From positions 62,001 to 126,000 of the IMG/VR virus record IMGVR_UViG_3300014914_000003: a DNA stretch of 64,000 nucleotides; one strand, written 5' to 3'. A model generated the notes under the pieces. That model had not been told where the DNA came from, did not search any database, and saw only the letters and a program-made list of their open reading frames with translations. Of the stretch, positions 17,059 through 27,800 are shown in pieces. The translations under genes were made by a program, and so were the position numbers. Position 1 is the stretch's first letter, and each line of letters opens with the position of its first letter. Source of the DNA: a virus.

Positions 17059-17778
17059 TTAATACCCGTTGTCCACGAAACCAGGCGGTATTTTGTCTCT
17101 TTTGACAAATCTATTGCATCTTGGACACAATAATGACAAATTTTCTAAACCAAACAATGCTAACAATTCCGATTCGTTAGATGCCGAAGATGTCGGTACA
17201 ATATGATCGATATCATAACCGACATCGTCATAGTCACTTTTGCACATAGGGCATCTATTGTTTTGTTGTCGCCTTATGCCCTCCAGATGATCACACAGTT
17301 CTTCGCCGGAATACGGAAGATGTTTAGTGAAACCTTTTTGTCCGTTGAGACGATGATGCAATGCACTCCTTAGTCTGTTTTGATATATATAAATTGGTTT
17401 CTGCAACCTATTTCTTTGTGTGTTTCTCCTTTTTTCTTTTGAAGACGAACGCGACGACCATTTTCGAAACTGTTCGGATTCGCACTTATTGCATCTCAAT
17501 CTACCCAACCCACATCTTGTTCTGTGAGAGTGTGTCGTGTTGCCGTGTCTCGGGCAAATTGCAATTATCTTGTTATTCCCAATTTTTGAAACGATCAATC
17601 TTTTTTGTCCACCCTGCACTCCATAAGCTTTTAAGCCTAGTTGCTTAGCCCTGCTAATAATAGCAGTGTAGGTACGATCGAGTTTGTCGCAGCAGCCTTT
17701 GTAACCACCATTCGGATAAGCATTTTTCAATATTTCAATTTCAATGTTTGTCCATTTAGGGTATTTTTTGCTATTCAT
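17059..17778 (-). CDS. HNH homing endonuclease with SANT/Myb-like N-terminus
   Basis: 239 residues from the ATG at 17778; the ATG at 17790 is also possible. Residues 5-38 (KWTNIEIEILKNAYPNGGYK ... CCDKLDRTYTAI) form a SANT/GcrA-type helical DNA-binding unit, followed by RAKQLGL. A C-x2-C pair (RCNKC) sits mid-protein. The C-terminal nuclease is the CPMCKSDYDDVGYDIDHIVP zinc-HNH core, with a second cysteine pair (CPRC) in LENLSLLCPRCN and the catalytic His in the DIDHI motif. It is the same family as the genes at 46102 and 63202. It is embedded between tail genes, its start lies inside the end of the fibre gene, and it has its own class A promoter. Confidence 0.85.
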   Translation of the reverse strand: MNSKKYPKWTNIEIEILKNAYPNGGYKGCCDKLDRTYTAIISRAKQLGLKAYGVQGGQKRLIVSKIGNNKIIAICPRHGNTTHSHRTRCGLGRLRCNKCESEQFRKWSSRSSSKEKRRNTQRNRLQKPIYIYQNRLRSALHHRLNGQKGFTKHLPYSGEELCDHLEGIRRQQNNRCPMCKSDYDDVGYDIDHIVPTSSASNESELLALFGLENLSLLCPRCNRFVKRDKIPPGFVDNGY

Positions 17779-17779
17779 T

Positions 17780-20700
17780 TTAATATCCATGCGAATACAG
17801 GTTCCCGCTGGTATTATACACAAGGGTACCAGCATCTAGGAACAGGTGGAGCCCACTAGGGCCGTTATTGAACATTCCAGAGACACCCATCAAGTAAAGT
17901 GGTAATGTATCCGTCTCTTGTTCAAAGAGTCCTTCTACAAACAGATTGCCAGACGCAGCAAGTACAATTGGGACTGCACCAGACATGTACAGCGTTGCGG
18001 TTCCGAACCAACCCGGATCACATCTCAAGAACAGGCTCCATGGATCGTCATGGGAATCGTGTGGTTGGAATCCAATTCGAGTTGGGTCATCTGGGTTGAC
18101 GCTGCAAATCAGACCAACAGAGCCAGTGATCTCAATGCCGTCCGGTGGTTGACCCGGAGCGTGACCACGGATGTACAGGCTGCAAGTTTTTGGTACAGTG
18201 AAATCAGCCTTCAAGAACATCGTCCAAGCTTCGTCGCTTGTCAGATTGCCCTCTTGCGCCTTCATGAACAGGGTCCATGCTTCTGTCCCGCCTGCCGTGT
18301 ATGGGTAATCCGCGTCGGCAGCTTCGAGATACAGTTTCACATTATTAAACGCCCGATTGATGCCAGATGAGCCGGATGGTAGTGTAAAGCCATTGATGAA
18401 CAGATCGAGAGATTCGGTTTTGTCGTTGTCGTCAGTTTTCAGGTATAGAGTCCAGCCACCCCATTGTCTTCCTGTGCCGATGAACAACGGACATGTACCG
18501 CTAGCTTGGTCATATCCATACGTATACAAGGTTGGGCTTGGATCGCCATATGGGTATGTAAAGTCGTCTGGGTCACCTGGATACGAGAAGCTACCACTTG
18601 AACAGATGAACTCTGGTCCCTTAATGAATAGGTCGCAATTCCCGCTACTGCCATTATGCCCGAGGATGTATAACGGTGGGCTAATACCATGTCCTGCACC
18701 ACCACCAACACTAGTGAAAACACCAGCCATCGTGTATAGGTCTACGCCGCTTGAATGTGGCTGCGGACCAACGATAAACAAGGTGCCAGATTCGCCAATT
18801 TCTTCGTGACCATCACCTATTCTGAGTAGCATACCAGATGGATAATTACCGCTGGTATCAACATGTCTGTGTCCCTGTATGTAGAAATCTACGTCATCAG
18901 CTACTGGACCAAAGATAACCAACGGACAGGTGTCCTCGTATTGGAGTGGTCCTCGCGTATACAATGGTGGACCATATTCAATTCCCGCCATCGATTCGAT
19001 GGCAGCAGCACCATCAGCCGCAAAGATGAAGTCTGTCAACTCGGGTGTTCTAGGTGATGTGCCGATGTAGGCACTAGTGAATGATTCCTGTGTACGGAGA
19101 TACAGGTTGGCCGTCCCACTATTTTGTAATGGCCCCTGCATGTAAAGGTTGCACCCACGGCTTGCTAAGCCACCGGTCAATCCACTTGTTGTGCCAGCAG
19201 TATCACCTGTGGTCTCGATAACAAAGATACCGCTACCAGTTGAACCACCAAAGAAGACTCCACTACCAGTAAACGAAAAATCGTCAACACGAGGTACGCC
19301 GTGATAGTGAACCGGGAATAGATCGTAACTGTAGATACCAGTTGGGGTTGGTGAACGTCTCTGGTTAATTTCTGGATGATTGTCATGGTTGACCCATCTG
19401 ATCGAGGCACCATAGGAATTAAGGTTGACTTCGTCGTTGTATGGCTGCAGCACGCCACTCTGTGGATCGTGGAATATTTGTTCCCCACCATTTGGCCTAG
19501 GACCTTGGCTATGGTATGTTGTACTGGTGAACGGCTGGATGTTACCAATATAAAATCCAGACGGTGGTGTTTCTTCGAGCAAGTAGGCAGATGCATCTGC
19601 CCCGTAGGCACCTAAGCCAACTTCTATAGTGACACGAAGCCCTGAGCAAATCTCGCCCGGATTGTAGCCGACCCCTGGAATTGTTGGATCATATGCGAAT
19701 GCCCCCACTGTTCGCTGGATATATGTTGACGGTGGAACTATGGTTGGTCGGTACTCATCTAGTGGTCTATTATATGTATCAACGATACTGTATAGGTCTC
19801 TCAACTCGTCTGTTGTAAAGCGACCGGCGTCGGTCCATAACACATTCTCGGCTAAGATTATGCTACCCTGTTTGACACCACCCATTTCAGCAGGTATGAT
19901 GCCACCAGTGATATTAACGCCCTGCTGTCTTACACCAACACAGTTTTCGGCTCTCCTGTTTGTTGGGTCGCTGTAGCTATATAGAGAACTAGCGGGTGGG
20001 CCAGTCAGACCAGAGCCAACATAAGTCCATGGCTGGCCGTCAAGACTTAGGTAGACCTTCATGTGGTTTGGATGGCTACCATCTATCCCACTGGCTATGA
20101 AGTCAGCATGTAAGGCAACAAAGACAATAGGATCATGGTCAATATATGTTGTCGGCCACTCTTCCTCCCAAGTTCTGTACAATCCTGTTACTTCTGTATT
20201 CCATTCCCAAGTGGAACCGCTCGGGGTGCCATAATGGGTAGTACCTCCCCACCACAGACCGCCGCCGCTTGGCTGCTCATATGGTACGTCACGAACATTC
20301 GTGATAACAGTGATGCCACTTTCACTCTCAATACGAATACCAAGCGTATGTGAAGCAAGAGCAATGTCTAAATCTTCGGGAAGACTCTTGCGGAACCAGC
20401 CGACCTCAGCTACGTTTCCGGAAGTGTGGGCGCCAGACATCCAAAAGACTGTGGTAAAACTGCCCGAACCAGCATATCCATAGTTTTCTGTCTCACCACA
20501 GATATTCTGCTTATATCGTTCTGATTCGTAATATCCCATCTTTGTTGATTGCCAACCACCACCGGGAGTACGATAGTCTGTATCCATCGCTTCGCGGTAA
20601 TTATATCCACCCAAATCGTCATAGTGTGGATATGTTCCATCGCCGGGTGTTGGAACAAAAGGTTCGGCCAGAATCGAGTCAGCTACATGGGCGACTGTTT

Positions 20701-23700
20701 TACCGGATGTACCGATAAAGGGAGTGTGCTGGAACAAGGGGGCTGGAACGTACCACGCTTGATCTTGCACAAATTCCGTAATGTCTCCAGCAGCACCCTG
20801 TCCATCGTGATAGTATTTGAGATAGAATACAGCGTTGGGCTCTCGGATAAGACCCGGACCTGGATCAACCGGATTGTAGACAAAGAGATTGAGTGACGCA
20901 GTTTGTGGCTCTATAGCCTTCAGGAACAGATCGCCCGACGAAACATGAGGGGCAATGCCGTGGGCGAATAGGTCTCCAGATGTTTTGATTGATTCGTATC
21001 CGCGAATGAAGAGATCGTGCCGATCATTGTGGGGGATAATCCCAGAGCCTTGCGAATAGAGTTGAACACCAGATGGATAATTTGGGCAGTCATCAACATT
21101 GGTGGCGTAGCCGAAAACACCATGAGTGAACAGGTTGCCGGACACCTGATGTATGTCGAGGCCATGTGTGAACAAGTCTGCATTGGCAGTTTGTATTCCG
21201 TAGATATGTAGAGAGACACCAGATGGATATTGATTATTCGAATTAAACGATTGATGACCACATGTGACCAGATCGCCAGATGTGGTGTAGGGTGCTACCC
21301 CGCCAACATATAGATTGCTACTACCTGCTAGGTCGAGCGGCGTATCGATGAAGTTATCCCAGTAGCCGAATAGTGTGAAATTATCTCGATCACCTGTAGC
21401 GTCTTCTGAATATACTTCAATGTCAGAATTTGCGTTGACCTGCATGTCGGTCACGACATATCGCGTTGAAAGCGGGGCAGCGCTAACACCTATCTTTCGT
21501 TCCAGTTTAACTGCTTTAGATCGCACGCCGACAACACGACTGTCTTCGTTTTCGTTTGTTATTATTCCGATCGACGCAACAGCACCGGATGGTACGCCAC
21601 TGAGACTGACAGATTCCCAGGTACTATCAACAGTAGGATTGGCCTCATTTTGTTGATAAAGATCGGTATAATCTCCAGGCGGCTTCTTCCAATACCCAAC
21701 AACAACGGTTGGCTGCCAAGTGTTAGTAAATTCATGATATTTTTGTATTGTAGCATTGGCTCCGCTCGTTTGGAGCATGGATGTCCAGAAAGAATATCGT
21801 TCGGAAGCGTGGTCACCCCCAATCCACTTAAATTTCCGATCGGCAGGGTTCCCCACTGATCGAACACCTTGAAGCTGATTGCCATAGCTTTGGCCCTCCA
21901 AAACTTCGACAATAGCGCCACTTGGTACCCCAGCAGAATCAAGGTCTAGACTGTTCCATGTCGATGTCGGATCGGCTGGGAGTATTGTTGCTGCTAGTTC
22001 TTGATATTCAGCACCAACCCAATATCCCATCAGGTAGAAATTGACACCACTGGGAGCATAACACTCTATCTTTGTTCCAGACAACTGTACGTGCATAGTA
22101 GCTGCATTGTAACCACCATATGTTGGCTCAGCGGGTGCAATACTAACTCTCCTGTCTAATAATGAACCAGCGGTCCTTACGCCTACTAGCGTATCTGCGT
22201 TGACTTCTCCACTGTTGCAGATCATGATTTCGGCTGTTATGTCGGAAACGTCTGGCACCCAGGATGCCAAGTCTTGTGTTTCCCAGGTATCTTTTGATAA
22301 TGGTGTCCAAGTTCTAAAGTCTTCGATGTAATGGCACACTGTTAACTGATCGAACACTTTCGTGTACAGATTCATGCTATTCGAACAGGGCTCTCGCACT
22401 TTGATAAACAGATTACCATTGTCGGCGTACTGTTCTGGTCCGCTGATAAACAACGGCGAAGATGGCCCACCATCTTCGTGTGAAATACCTGGATACATAC
22501 CGCTGATACCACTTGTGCCGACTAGATGTGGCCCACTAAGGAACATACTGCCGGACGATAAACAAGATTCCGGGACTTGCAGGAACATGTTGCCATTTCC
22601 TTCAAATCTCCTTGGACCCATCGTGAATAAGGGACACTTGGCGACCGGAATTCCGTCGATGTACATTTGGAGACCGCTGGGATAATCTGCTTCTTCTAAT
22701 ACGTTGGGTGTCTTGTGACCATGGGTAAACAATCCAACAGTGCCGTTGTCTCGCAATGGAATTCTGGAGAGGTTGTCCCAGTATCCTATGAGTCTATATG
22801 CATATGTGCTCGACGAATTGTCTTGGTAAAATTCCGCATATGTCCCACTAGTCATGTTGACATGAACACGCATCATGCTGGCTGCGGTATCAGCCGCCAC
22901 ATTGATGTCACGTTGTTCCAGATATTTGTCATCATAGCTGGAATAAACTTCTCTGATCCCCATGTCAAGGTGGCTATTCGATCTGTTTTCTAGAACGATT
23001 TCACATACTGAACCTTCTGCCACGCCGACATCTAGTGGTTCCCATTGATCGCTCACCGTGCTAGGACCAACATCGGAGAAAGCTTCGTGATATGTCCCAG
23101 GCGAGAAATCCCAGTAACCAACAACAGTGAATTCTATGTCGTCGGCAATTTCGGCATAAAGCTGAATAGTTCCGTCCGTTCCGCTCGCCCGCACTTGCAT
23201 TGTAACATAATCTTTGCCGCCAGTATCCGACACTTTGTCAAACACATGATGACGATCGAGATTTGAACCCACTTGTCGAACGCCGCCACTCAGAGGTATC
23301 TGTGCGGTGGTGTCAGTATTTGCTACAACAACATCAACAATCTTGTTTGCGTATTGAGTACCTAAGTCATAACTTTCCCAACCCGCATCTCCGGTCGCGC
23401 TAATAATATCATTGGCTTCTACATAAGTAGCACCACACCAGAAACCGGCCACCTGAAATTTGTTGTAGTCATCATTATCTGCGTACACTTCAATATTGCC
23501 ACTGTCGTCAACGGGGACAAACAGGCTGAGGTGATCATTGCTATAGCCAACAGCTTCGTGTAGGCTAAATCTACGATCCAACGAAGACCCAACAGACCTG
23601 GCACCAACAAGGTAGGAAACCGTACCTCGCGAGTTCAATAAAACCAATTCGACGACAACTGGATCGATGTCATTGGTTAATGGAACACCATAATCGTTTA

Positions 23701-24874
23701 CGTTGAAAGTATTCCAAGTGTCGGCGGGTGTCGTTTCGATGTATGTCGTACTTAATTCTGTGTAATGAACATGCTGATTACGACCTTCGATAAAGCATGT
23801 TGCTGTTTGCACAGCAATGCCCGTGCAGCCAACAAAGTTGTCCCAGTATCCAAGGAGGCTGAAATAGGGTGTTTCGCTAACGTCTTCATAGAAAAACTCG
23901 ATATCTGCTGACGCATTGATCGAAGCACACATGCGACAGGTATCAAAGCCCGTTGCTCCTGCATCTATTTCGTGCAACTCCAGGGCTCGACCAAGAGTTG
24001 AACCACTTTCTCTGACACCAACCCAATTCTCATCACTTGCGCAACCATTGCCCAAGGCGAATTCACCAACTGAGTTGGCTGGTATGCCAGATTCATTCAG
24101 AGATTTGCCGTACCATGTCCCCAAGGCTGGGCCATCTTCGCCACCATTGCCATCTGGAGCACCAATATCAATAAGCCGTTCGTGATACTCTCCTGGCGGT
24201 GAAGACCAATAACCAACCAGATAGAACTCGACACTGGGCACATCTTCAGCATAGACCTGAATAGCGGCAGTATCTCCGCTGGCAACAACCGACATAGTGA
24301 TGCCATCTACGCCACCGGCTTCGGCTTCGTGAATATCAATGTGACGATCCAGCAATGATCCGCTTGTTCTAATACCGATGTCCCGACTTAGGCCATTATC
24401 AGTATTGACACCAACAACTTCGGCTACCTGTCCACCACTGACGCCATATCCAGTCAGTGATTTGTTATCCCATGTCTCGTTTGTGTCAGCGACAAAAGTC
24501 TCGAACAACTCTGTGTATTCAACACCGAGCCAATATCCCAAAATATGGAACTGGATATTTGGATCATCAGCGGAGCCATTTGATTCGCTAAAAAATTCGA
24601 CCTTACCATGAGCGTCAACCTGCGTGCATAGTCCAATGCCATCTACGCCACCGGCTTCTGCTTCATGTATATCGATTATCCGATCAACCGCTGATCCAGA
24701 TTTACGAACTCCAGCCCTGTGCTCGGCGACAGAGTCACAATTTATCAAAGCAATTTCGACGACAGAATTGGGAGGAACACCCAAAGAGACTAGGCTTTTG
24801 CTAACCCAAGTACCTTCTTCGTCGCCTATCAACGACAATGTATGGTATGTTTCCTCATAATGTCGATAAATCAT
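17780..24874 (-). CDS. Giant modular fibre protein with repeated domains
   Basis: 2364 residues. Residues 1-1176 hold nine domains of about 105-115 residues, each ending in [GF]YW or FW and carrying a GVR-x-x-GS-x-x-DR core. They form a three-domain unit present three times (about 1-348, 370-704, 846-1176). Unit ends are recognisable: first domain YWLGVEY / FWCGATY / YWVGAEY; second PPGEY / SPGTY / PPGDY; third GYWDNF / GYWDNL / GYWDNF. Residues 705-845, 1180-1335 and about 1905-2364 are series of the short SGDLFxxG repeat. Residues about 1345-1690 are LamG-like. It lies next to the tape measure and should be a side or tail fibre that binds host surface sugars. No signal or chaperone domain was seen. 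Confidence 0.6.
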   Translation of the reverse strand: MIYRHYEETYHTLSLIGDEEGTWVSKSLVSLGVPPNSVVEIALINCDSVAEHRAGVRKSGSAVDRIIDIHEAEAGGVDGIGLCTQVDAHGKVEFFSESNGSADDPNIQFHILGYWLGVEYTELFETFVADTNETWDNKSLTGYGVSGGQVAEVVGVNTDNGLSRDIGIRTSGSLLDRHIDIHEAEAGGVDGITMSVVASGDTAAIQVYAEDVPSVEFYLVGYWSSPPGEYHERLIDIGAPDGNGGEDGPALGTWYGKSLNESGIPANSVGEFALGNGCASDENWVGVRESGSTLGRALELHEIDAGATGFDTCRMCASINASADIEFFYEDVSETPYFSLLGYWDNFVGCTGIAVQTATCFIEGRNQHVHYTELSTTYIETTPADTWNTFNVNDYGVPLTNDIDPVVVELVLLNSRGTVSYLVGARSVGSSLDRRFSLHEAVGYSNDHLSLFVPVDDSGNIEVYADNDDYNKFQVAGFWCGATYVEANDIISATGDAGWESYDLGTQYANKIVDVVVANTDTTAQIPLSGGVRQVGSNLDRHHVFDKVSDTGGKDYVTMQVRASGTDGTIQLYAEIADDIEFTVVGYWDFSPGTYHEAFSDVGPSTVSDQWEPLDVGVAEGSVCEIVLENRSNSHLDMGIREVYSSYDDKYLEQRDINVAADTAASMMRVHVNMTSGTYAEFYQDNSSSTYAYRLIGYWDNLSRIPLRDNGTVGLFTHGHKTPNVLEEADYPSGLQMYIDGIPVAKCPLFTMGPRRFEGNGNMFLQVPESCLSSGSMFLSGPHLVGTSGISGMYPGISHEDGGPSSPLFISGPEQYADNGNLFIKVREPCSNSMNLYTKVFDQLTVCHYIEDFRTWTPLSKDTWETQDLASWVPDVSDITAEIMICNSGEVNADTLVGVRTAGSLLDRRVSIAPAEPTYGGYNAATMHVQLSGTKIECYAPSGVNFYLMGYWVGAEYQELAATILPADPTSTWNSLDLDSAGVPSGAIVEVLEGQSYGNQLQGVRSVGNPADRKFKWIGGDHASERYSFWTSMLQTSGANATIQKYHEFTNTWQPTVVVGYWKKPPGDYTDLYQQNEANPTVDSTWESVSLSGVPSGAVASIGIITNENEDSRVVGVRSKAVKLERKIGVSAAPLSTRYVVTDMQVNANSDIEVYSEDATGDRDNFTLFGYWDNFIDTPLDLAGSSNLYVGGVAPYTTSGDLVTCGHQSFNSNNQYPSGVSLHIYGIQTANADLFTHGLDIHQVSGNLFTHGVFGYATNVDDCPNYPSGVQLYSQGSGIIPHNDRHDLFIRGYESIKTSGDLFAHGIAPHVSSGDLFLKAIEPQTASLNLFVYNPVDPGPGLIREPNAVFYLKYYHDGQGAAGDITEFVQDQAWYVPAPLFQHTPFIGTSGKTVAHVADSILAEPFVPTPGDGTYPHYDDLGGYNYREAMDTDYRTPGGGWQSTKMGYYESERYKQNICGETENYGYAGSGSFTTVFWMSGAHTSGNVAEVGWFRKSLPEDLDIALASHTLGIRIESESGITVITNVRDVPYEQPSGGGLWWGGTTHYGTPSGSTWEWNTEVTGLYRTWEEEWPTTYIDHDPIVFVALHADFIASGIDGSHPNHMKVYLSLDGQPWTYVGSGLTGPPASSLYSYSDPTNRRAENCVGVRQQGVNITGGIIPAEMGGVKQGSIILAENVLWTDAGRFTTDELRDLYSIVDTYNRPLDEYRPTIVPPSTYIQRTVGAFAYDPTIPGVGYNPGEICSGLRVTIEVGLGAYGADASAYLLEETPPSGFYIGNIQPFTSTTYHSQGPRPNGGEQIFHDPQSGVLQPYNDEVNLNSYGASIRWVNHDNHPEINQRRSPTPTGIYSYDLFPVHYHGVPRVDDFSFTGSGVFFGGSTGSGIFVIETTGDTAGTTSGLTGGLASRGCNLYMQGPLQNSGTANLYLRTQESFTSAYIGTSPRTPELTDFIFAADGAAAIESMAGIEYGPPLYTRGPLQYEDTCPLVIFGPVADDVDFYIQGHRHVDTSGNYPSGMLLRIGDGHEEIGESGTLFIVGPQPHSSGVDLYTMAGVFTSVGGGAGHGISPPLYILGHNGSSGNCDLFIKGPEFICSSGSFSYPGDPDDFTYPYGDPSPTLYTYGYDQASGTCPLFIGTGRQWGGWTLYLKTDDNDKTESLDLFINGFTLPSGSSGINRAFNNVKLYLEAADADYPYTAGGTEAWTLFMKAQEGNLTSDEAWTMFLKADFTVPKTCSLYIRGHAPGQPPDGIEITGSVGLICSVNPDDPTRIGFQPHDSHDDPWSLFLRCDPGWFGTATLYMSGAVPIVLAASGNLFVEGLFEQETDTLPLYLMGVSGMFNNGPSGLHLFLDAGTLVYNTSGNLYSHGY
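17783..19162 (-). repeat. C-terminal block of short LFxxG/LYxxG fibre repeats
   Basis: About residues 1905-2364. Repeats of roughly 15-25 residues centre on a C/S/T-[DNA]-L-[FY]-[IVTM]-x-G unit (for example CNLYMQG, GTLFIVG, CDLFIKG, CSLYIRG). The same unit occurs at 20870-21337 and 22340-22762 of this gene and in the genes at 49274 and 51113. Confidence 0.65.
17811..17823 (-). promoter_or_regulatory. Class A-like promoter inside the end of the fibre gene
   Basis: Minus-strand TTGTGTATAATAC, 33 bases upstream of the HNH start at 17778. It is also translated as part of the last residues of the fibre (LVYNT). It would give the endonuclease its own transcript. Confidence 0.45.
21347..22339 (-). 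repeat. Fibre super-repeat, copy 3 (three domains)
   Basis: Residues 846-1176. The domains end in YWVGAEY, GYWKKPPGDY and GYWDNFID. A block of LFxxG repeats (22340-22762) separates it from copy 2. Confidence 0.7.
22763..23767 (-). repeat. Fibre super-repeat, copy 2 (three domains)
   Basis: Residues 370-704. The three domains end in FWCGATY, GYWDFSPGTY and GYWDNLSR, in the same order as copy 1. A short GRNQHVH linker with one FIEG element separates the copies. Confidence 0.7.
23831..24874 (-). repeat. Fibre super-repeat, copy 1 (three domains)
   Basis: Residues 1-348 of the fibre. Three successive domains end in GYWLGVEY, GYWSSPPGEY and GYWDNFVG. Each carries an EAEAGG- or EIDAG-type loop and a GSxxDR or GRALEL core. 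Confidence 0.7.
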
Positions 24875-24884
24875 ATCTTACCGC

Positions 24885-27800
24885 CTAAGTTAACGCACTC
24901 TCAAAAGCGTTCGCCGCTTCTGAGCTACCAGCCGAACGAGCCAAATGCTGAAGAACAGCATTGATTTCGGCTTTAGCCACCCTTGTTGCAACAGCTTCGA
25001 AATCCGCTGTGAATTCTTTCGCCGCTGCTCCAACGCCGGAAACATCCACTTTGATATCGCTCATAGTCTCGATGTCAATACCAATGCCCTCTTCCATCGC
25101 TCCCGCGACCCTGGCCATCCCCTCATTAAGATTGCCCATGCTCTCCTGAGATTTGTCTATGACTTCGTTGTTTGCAGCAATCGCCTCAGTATTGTCGTCC
25201 AACCCCAGAACTTCCAGTGGCTTCTTTTGTCCAGACGCAGCACGATCAGCTTCCTGTTGCGTCTGAGCTTCAATAGCCATAGCCACCGAATCAACTCTAT
25301 CACCCAGGGCATTTACCGCCTCTGTGGTTTGCGAAATAGCCTCACGAGCACCCTCCCCGCCAGCGCCGCCAGCAGCAGCCTCTTGTTGTCCAGCCAACGC
25401 CTCTCTCTGTGCGTCAGCGATAGCCTGCATCTGCCCGACAGATTCGTTCATACCCTGACTCGCCACGACCATGTCGGTTCCACCAGTACGCATATCTGTT
25501 GAAGCCGTCCGCATCTCTTCTGTGGATCGTGTTGTCGCGTCAGCAGCCATACGTGTCTCAGAAGCAGCCTGTTGGATATCTGCCGCCGATGCAGAAATAT
25601 CTTCAAAGGCACGAGGTGCAGCCTCTTGTTCCCCCATCGGTTGCTGTGCGGCAGGGGTCAGACTGCGCAGATAATCCTGCATTGCTGGCGTTAACTGTGG
25701 CACGAGTTCCTCTGGTTGACGAGCCACCTCTGGGCGTTCGATCATTGACTGAAGACTATTGCTAAGATCATTCAGACTGCGGTTCAAAGCACCAATATGC
25801 TCGACCTCTCTGATCCCAGGCTCTTGCGCCTGTGACCTTAGTGACTCAGCAGCAGCCTTGGCTACCTCTGCAGGGTCTAGTCCGCTGTCTTGGATCATCT
25901 TGGGAATATCGTAGATGAATCCTTTGAACTCACGGAAGCTCTCTGCCAATTCGATATTGGCTGAAGCCTGATCTTGTTGACCACGATTCAGTTGACCGAG
26001 CACCTTGCTTTCAGCAGTTGAAGCAGCCGCCTGGAGCATTGTCTCCATGACCCTACCCATGTCGCCACCGAACAAGGCTGATTGTAGATTCCTCTGATCC
26101 ATCGTTCTCTGCTGTTCTGTCCGACGAGCTTCTGGAACATGTCGCCTCTCCGTGTAAACCCGACCCTCTGGCGTAACCTTAGTGTCAAGCGCACCAGCAC
26201 CTCGCTCCAAATCTTGTTTGGTGAGAGATGAGGTAAACGCCTTGACCGCAGAAGCACTTTCTCTCAAGGCTTGTGCAAAGATGTCAGCAGGCTCTTCGAA
26301 AGCTTGAGCCACGTCGATCGCAGCTTGAGCCTCGATAAATTGTCGCTGCCGACTGATCAATTCACTCATTTGCTTACTACTACTTGCCAGATTCTCTGCT
26401 GCCTGAGCGGCCCATTCCTCATTGAAGTCATAGCCCAATCCACGTCGCTCTTCCTGTTGCTCAGATAAAGCCTGCGGTGCCATTTGTGCCATCTTCGCCA
26501 ACTGCGCCAAAGCCACCTGCAAGTTCAAGACCTCAGTAGCAGAATCAATAGCTGCTTGTTGCAGACCCCGGCTTGCACCCTCACCGGTTTTCTGTGCTTC
26601 TGCAACCTTACGGTTCAGTTCAGCGTGCCTATTGTAACTCTCTTCATACTGCTTCAAGACTTCTCCGACGACATCTCCATTCTGTGCCAGATCAATCATC
26701 ACGTCATTCGCATCCACAAACCCCATAGCGAATCCTGGTGGGAACTGGATATCCAAACCAGCTAACTGCATGGCATTCTGGAAACTGCGGATAATGGTGT
26801 CACCCAACTCTGATGTACCAACATCTACCCCAGCCAAAAGCTCTTCGCCAGCCAGTGCTAGATTCAACTGTTGTGCCTGGGCATCCATCCAAGTCTTGAA
26901 AGTATCAATGGCCGCTTCGTAGAATGGTTGTTGTTTCCCAAGCACATCCTGGAACGCCTTCTGGATCGATTCTGAATCCATCACCACACCAGCCTGATCA
27001 ACCAACATACCCTTCAGTTGTCCACCAAGATTTGCAGCAGCAGCCCTAAATGCCGCTTCGGCTTCAGGTGGAATTTGTTCTGGATATTCCTCTATGAACT
27101 TGTCGATGTAATCCTCCAGGACATCAAACGGGTCAACCTGTGGATCACCAAGCAGTGATCTTAGTGAATCAGCATTGGCCTTGCTTTTGATCATAGACTT
27201 CATAAACTCTTCGAGAGCGGTCCCGACCCGAGCCATGTCTGTCGTAAACCCTTTTAGTTCTTCAAACTGACTCAGATCAAGGAAGTCACCCATTTTCCCT
27301 GTTCTGGCAATTTCTTCAACAGCCTCTCTTGTGTACTCGCCTCCAGGCTTAGCAACACTAACATCTTGTCCAACCAACTGGCTCAGCTTGTCAAATGTCT
27401 CAACGTTGGTTTGAATCGATCTTGCCGCATTTCCAACAGCATCACTCAACAGACCAAGCTCATGACTGAGTTGCACTGGTACATGCAATCGCTCAAAGTC
27501 ACTAGAAGCCTTTTCGATAGCGTTGGCCAACTTGGTTACCTTGACATCCATCTGAACCTGATCGATACTCGCTGCGATTTTCTCAAGTCCACCAAGTTGA
27601 GTGATCATAGCCTGACGAACACGGGCTGCGGCTTCCGCATTACCACCAAAAGCTTCTGTCAATATCTGGTCGAAACCAGCTTCCAAACCACCGGCACCAA
27701 ACTCTTCAACGGCACGTTGAAGAATCTCATTAAGCAATTCTGGATTCTTGCCAACGATCGTCTCTAGTATCTCCTGGGCCTCGGTATCGCCAACGGTTAC

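Noticed and set aside
17780-17835. Longer version of the HNH gene from 17835.
   Set aside because: The extra residues are the out-of-frame end of the fibre gene, and the conserved domain begins at the ATG at 17778.
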